Shown here: in pieces, positions 60,403 through 64,000 of the stretch
Numbering within the stretch: position 1 is the first letter of the stretch
Layout: the number at the start of each line of letters is the position of its first letter
NCBI GenBank assembly: GCA_900239685.1
Contig: OENT01000140.1
Span: 1-64,000, forward strand
Direction of reading: 5' to 3'
DNA length: 64,000 bases
Source: Rotaria macrura
Lineage: Eukaryota; Rotifera; Eurotatoria; Philodinida; Philodinidae
Program-made: the position numbers and the translations under genes
The notes under the pieces: model-generated
Told to the model about the DNA's origin: nothing
Seen by the model: the letters and a program-made list of their open reading frames with translations, nothing else
Databases searched by the model: none

Positions 60403-62794
60403 GACAAATACTCATCCATCAATAAAATGGGGTCAAAAGAAAGATCATATTCTCTTAACGATAGCCGTACAAGATATTGATAAGCCGGACATTAATATTG
60501 AACCAACGAAACTACATTTTAAGTAAGAAACTATTTCTTTGATTGAATAAACAATTGTTATTTTCTTTTCATATTCATTAAGAGGACAGCAAACAAAAGG
60601 ATTAACTTATGACACAACATTGGAATTTTTCGATGAAATTGATCCTAAAGTAAGTTTATTGTCGATATGAAAATTTGTTTAAAAATAAATCACCGAAAAG
60701 AAAACAAACAGTCATGTTTACAGTTGCGGCACTTTTCAAAACATCTCACTCGTAATTGTGCCAGCGTAACTAGTATTGTTCAATCGAATTCATTATGATT
60801 CTCATTTTAGACTATGCAAATTCTGTGAGACATAGACGTTGTCATTGTAGTGTTGAATGAAATAATTAGTGAGCGTCTCTCGAGTCTCAAAAATAATAAA
60901 CTAGCTCATACCATGAATATCTGAAATGCTCTGCAGATACCTTACTCTATGTGTGAAAAAAAACTTGGATATTTTTTTAGTTTTAGTTTTGTATCTACCC
61001 AGGTCGAACAAGCACGACCGTATACGGAGGAATACGGCAAAATACATGGTCCAGTATTACGATCGTATATCACCGTGTCGTATACGGGGAAATACGACGA
61101 TATACGGAGGGAAAAACGATCGTTTACGGTCCTCGTATACAAAATCCGTAAACGGTTTCCGTTTTCCACCGTATACGATCGTATTTGCCCGTATACGATA
61201 CGGCGATATACGACCGTAATACTGGACCATGTAAAACGCTAAAATACGACCGTTTACGGTCGTGTGAGGAGCGTATACGAAGTCCGTAATCGTCGACCTG
61301 AGCAATATAAAACAAACATACTAGCAAGGGGGAAACAGCTGATTTCATTTATTTTAAATCAAAAAAATCAACGACTCGATTGAAATGATAAAATTTGATA
61401 TCCTTGTTGCTCGAACTATCAATCTAGAGAGAGAGACACTTTAAATTCGATTTTTCCGATGTTTTTGATTTAAATCAATTGATATAAATCAGAAAAATCA
61501 TAGAAATCAGCTGTTTCCCCCTTGCATACTAGTGAAAAATTCAATCGGATCTTCTTCTAATAAATTCAATTAATATGAATCATCTTATATTATTTCTATT
61601 ATTCTTCTTCGGATAAATTCATTCATATTTTCAAAAAACTGAATACATCATCATTTGTATTGGACATCTATAGTATTTATGAAAAAAGTAAAAATATCAA
61701 TTTTACTACGAAATTCGTAATAACAAGCATTCGAAAACGTATTTCCATAGAGCTTTAGAAGACATTACATGGCAATTATTCAATATCCGGCACAAGTTGA
61801 ACATAATTATAAAAATGTCAAGAGTAAAGTCAAAATCAGATTGTCAATACACCAAGGGTACAGAGTTATCTTGAGATTACAGAGATATCCTTGTCGAAAC
61901 ATAAAATTGAACGTCGGTTTCACATTTTAAGCATTCATCAATTAGAGAAATAACTGTCGTTATATAACTCTTCATCAAATAGACTTTAAAACAACCGAGA
62001 TTCAGTAATCGAACATGTTTAGTGTACTTCTCAAGGGTCTTTCATTTAATATTCACTAAAGTCAAACACTTCGTCAGGTAGTTTTCTTTTTTAATATTTA
62101 TCCTGATAACAAGTTTCTTCTTACAGACAATTAGACAAAATTTCTCAACGTCACAGTAATTTCTGGTCTAATTGTTTCGATTCGGACGAACAATGGCAAT
62201 GAGATGTTGTAAAATATATTTATTTTAGGGATCAAAGTTTCGTAAAATCAGTCAAAATCATTGGGAATTTATGCTGAAAAAGAAAGATCCAACAAAACCA
62301 TTTTGGAAACGATTAATTAAATCTACTGAAAAAGTAATAAATGATAATTAATGGACTTTTAACTTGTACTGTGCCCATGTCTTTTCTTAGTGCTCATGGA
62401 TTGTTGTCGATTGGAATCATTTTACAGCTGAAGGTCAGTGGAATTATCTAGCAAACGCAAAACAGTTTGTTGTAATCTTTCTTTGATAAATTAGGGGATG
62501 AGGATGAAGACACGGAAGGTCCTGGAGGTAAAGATTGGGGTGATCTAGGTAAATATAGTTTTGAAAGTTAATTTTGCAATTGTCCAAAATATTTTGCTTC
62601 TAGATGGTATGTTCAAACAAATGGGTGGTGCTGGTGCTGGTGGCTTAGGAGGTGAATCATCGGCACCTGATCTAAATGATCTTGAGGATGAAGAAGTTGA
62701 TAGTGATGATGAGCCAATGCCTGATCTGGAAGATGTGCCAAAAACTGAGGAAGAAAAAGCCAAGTCGAATCAAACTAATGAAGCAGCAAAATAA
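60403..62794 (+). CDS. PTGES3: PTGES3/p23 Hsp90 co-chaperone, 5' exon not found
   Basis: Six exons (60403-60522, 60583-60649, 62229-62333, 62391-62433, 62495-62548, 62604-62794) join in frame to about 193 residues. The CS domain runs from THPSIKWGQKKDHILLTIAV through NIEPTKLHFK, TTLEFFDEIDP, FWKRLIKSTEK and CSWIVVDWNHF. The KDWGDLD motif and the acidic tail ending MPDLEDVPKTEEEKAK follow, as in p23. Role by family: it stabilises ATP-bound Hsp90 and chaperones clients. A Gly/Ala stretch (GGAGAGGLGG) replaces the usual Met/Asn-rich segment before the tail. The first placed exon starts in phase 2 after an AG and has an in-frame stop just upstream, so the initiator exon lies elsewhere; I could not locate it. 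Intron 2 of this set (1579 nt) carries two repeat elements. Confidence 0.88.
61000..61300. repeat. foldback element of tiled CGTATACG palindromes
   Basis: A 301-bp GC- and CpG-rich island sits in an AT-rich intron. It is bounded by CAGGTCGA at 61000 and TCGACCTG at 61300, a perfect 8-bp terminal inverted repeat. The interior is made of variants of ACCGTATACGGT (CGTATACG, CGATATACG, CGTTTACGG, CGTAAACGG). A longer inner inverted repeat pairs TGGTCCAGTATTACGATCG near 61050 with its reverse complement near 61233, with one mismatch in the compared stretch. No transposase frame is present; overlapping open frames on both strands are readings of the palindromes. No target duplication is evident. 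The ends match the right end of the element at 1-327. Confidence 0.75.
61317..61532. mobile_element. hAT-type MITE with 8-bp target duplication
   Basis: Element 61325-61524 (200 bp) has perfect terminal inverted repeats of 22 bp beginning CAAGGGGGAAACAGCTGA, and is flanked on both sides by the direct repeat CATACTAG (61317-61324 and 61525-61532). An 8-bp duplication and ends starting CA-A-GGG fit the hAT superfamily of DNA transposons. The arms remain partly complementary beyond the terminal repeat (ATTTTAAATCAA against TTGATTTAAAT), so the copy could fold back. It has no coding frame, hence is non-autonomous. The exact duplication and perfect ends suggest a fairly recent insertion. It sits in a PTGES3 intron, 24 bp from the palindrome element. 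Confidence 0.88.
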
Positions 62795-62848
62795 GTGAAT
62801 GCCTTGTTATAATATAACACAGACACACATCAATTTATTGGCTCGTTT

Positions 62849-62854
62849 AATAAA
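62849..62854 (+). promoter_or_regulatory. polyadenylation signal AATAAA for PTGES3
   Basis: AATAAA 55 nt after the PTGES3 stop codon. Confidence 0.55.
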
Positions 62855-64000
62855 CAAGAACGTGTTATTTGGTCACTGTTAAATCTACTGTAAAACTGTT
62901 GTCATGAGTTTTTTTTTTCATTGTTCACTTTTCTACTTGCGTGTCAATCAATGTTTTAGAGAAACAAAATGTGTGTGCTGTGATTTGTCGTGTACGAAAA
63001 CAAAAAAATAAAATGAATAAAACAGTGTAACACATTAATTCAAGTTGTTTCTTCTTAACTTAACTCAATAGGTCGATAAGTCATTGGATGGCATGTATTT
63101 TGTCTTCTGCACAGACAGAGTTTAGATTTCTCTTAAAGAAAAATGAAATCTAGATTGGAATCTCAAAGGTTTTCTGACAAGGGAAAGAGACAAATTGTCA
63201 GTTACCAAGTCAACGTCAATGAAAGAAAAACGTGTTTTACTCCGCTACCCTTCATGTGAGTGCATATAAAAGTTTATTTTCAAAAAAAGACAGCATGAAC
63301 AAAGTTATATTATTACAATACAGGGTAGTAAGATAACGATTTGATTCTGTATGTCATCCAATACATATGCTTGGCGTATATTTCAAGAAAGATACTTTTA
63401 TTTTTAGACTCTTCATTAGAAATTATCATCAACAAGAACAAAATAACGTAGACTAAATGCATGTCTTTCCAATTCAAATAGTTTTTGGTTTATAGACTAA
63501 ATGAATGATGATCATAATAGAACAAAACAACAATATAATAGGTGAGCTGAAATACTTTTCAATTGATAATAATTAAATATGATGTAAAACTATCACAATG
63601 TCACAGATGGTGAAGACATACTTGCATAGCAAATTCGCTACTTGCTTTCAGATCGTTCTGTTATACAATAGGAAAGAACGAAAGGCATCATTCTGTCAGC
63701 AAACAAAATGATTTAGTATAAAATACGATTATTCTTATGTAAGGTATCAATAATGTCTATAGCCAAAGTTATCTATATTTATATTGTATTATTGAAATCA
63801 AGAAATCCGAGTAACTATTATCATGACTCTTTAAGCTATTATCCAAATGAAGATTCTCATTCAATACAATTCACAAAAGAAAAGGAAATTTCATATAGAC
63901 TAAATGTAATTAGTCAATCGGATATTGTCAATTTGAAAGGAAATGTGTTGGCGTAATTAATGAGGAATCAAAGTGTAAAATGCAATACATCAGACGCTAC
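62855..64000. other. right-edge spacer
   Basis: AT-rich DNA downstream of PTGES3. A plus-strand frame at 63753-63956 reads partly protein-like in its second half (NPSNYYHDSLSYYPNEDS) but has no family likeness. It may be a fragment of a gene outside the window, or chance. Confidence 0.35.

Noticed and set aside
60926-61348. Several overlapping 70-97 codon frames on both strands
   Set aside because: They are open only because CGTATACG palindromes read through in all frames; they are not proteins.
62545-62763. Ser-rich minus-strand frame
   Set aside because: Antisense shadow of the acidic last exon of PTGES3.
1-64000. LTR retroelements, Polintons, CRISPR arrays, rRNA genes
   Set aside because: No long terminal direct repeats, no reverse transcriptase, integrase or capsid-like frames, no regularly spaced repeat arrays and no rRNA-like stretches were seen.

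Overview
The window is AT-rich eukaryotic nuclear DNA with compact, intron-containing genes. Most introns are about 50-90 nt with plain GT/AG ends; a few are 0.6-2 kb. The gene content points to a small invertebrate, most likely a bdelloid rotifer (Rotaria or Adineta-like). The reasons are a B-box/coiled-coil protein of the type expanded in rotifers, an ETX/MTX2-type aerolysin-fold gene, and a bacterial-type GH19 chitinase next to ordinary animal genes. The taxon is an inference from family knowledge, not something the sequence states.

Layout. Positions 1-327 hold the right end of a GC-rich element built from TTCCGGAA-like palindromes. Positions 328-12524 are a 12-kb stretch with no gene I can support. 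Genes then come in clusters: a truncated B-box/coiled-coil protein (12525-13175, -); a hairpin-rich noncoding patch (14690-15030); a GT31 glycosyltransferase (16700-17947, -); then PPCDC (CoA synthesis, -), RPS26 (-) and an 11-exon purple acid phosphatase of the ACP7 type (-) between 22.2 and 26.5 kb. After a 3-kb gap come a 134-residue unknown four-exon gene (+, 29607-30198) and, tail to tail with it, the ETX/MTX2-like gene (-, 30527-33505). A near-perfect inverted repeat around a 123-N assembly gap lies at 33.8-34.3 kb. Next are a 69-residue four-exon unknown gene (-, 34421-37862), an 11-exon nicotinic receptor alpha-type subunit (-, 37989-40486), CASC3/Barentsz (-, 43395-45268) with extra N/Q-rich frames beyond its stop, and SPATA4 (+, 45566-46878) divergent from it. 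The right third holds a 114-residue single-exon protein (-), the GH19 chitinase (-), and a second divergent pair, C1QBP (-) and the p23 co-chaperone PTGES3 (+). One PTGES3 intron carries a CGTATACG palindrome element and, 24 bp further on, a 200-bp hAT-type MITE with an exact 8-bp target duplication.

The genes are not an operon or pathway. They are mostly independent housekeeping functions (CoA synthesis, ribosome, exon-junction complex, mitochondrial matrix, Hsp90 co-chaperone), plus secreted or membrane proteins and probable horizontally acquired genes. The least familiar items are the three loci built from tiled short palindromes (1-327, 33822-34290, 61000-61300). Two of them share CAGGTCG/CGACCTG ends but have entirely different core palindromes. 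Exon joins were worked out by hand from frame, phase and splice sites; no alignment or database search was run.
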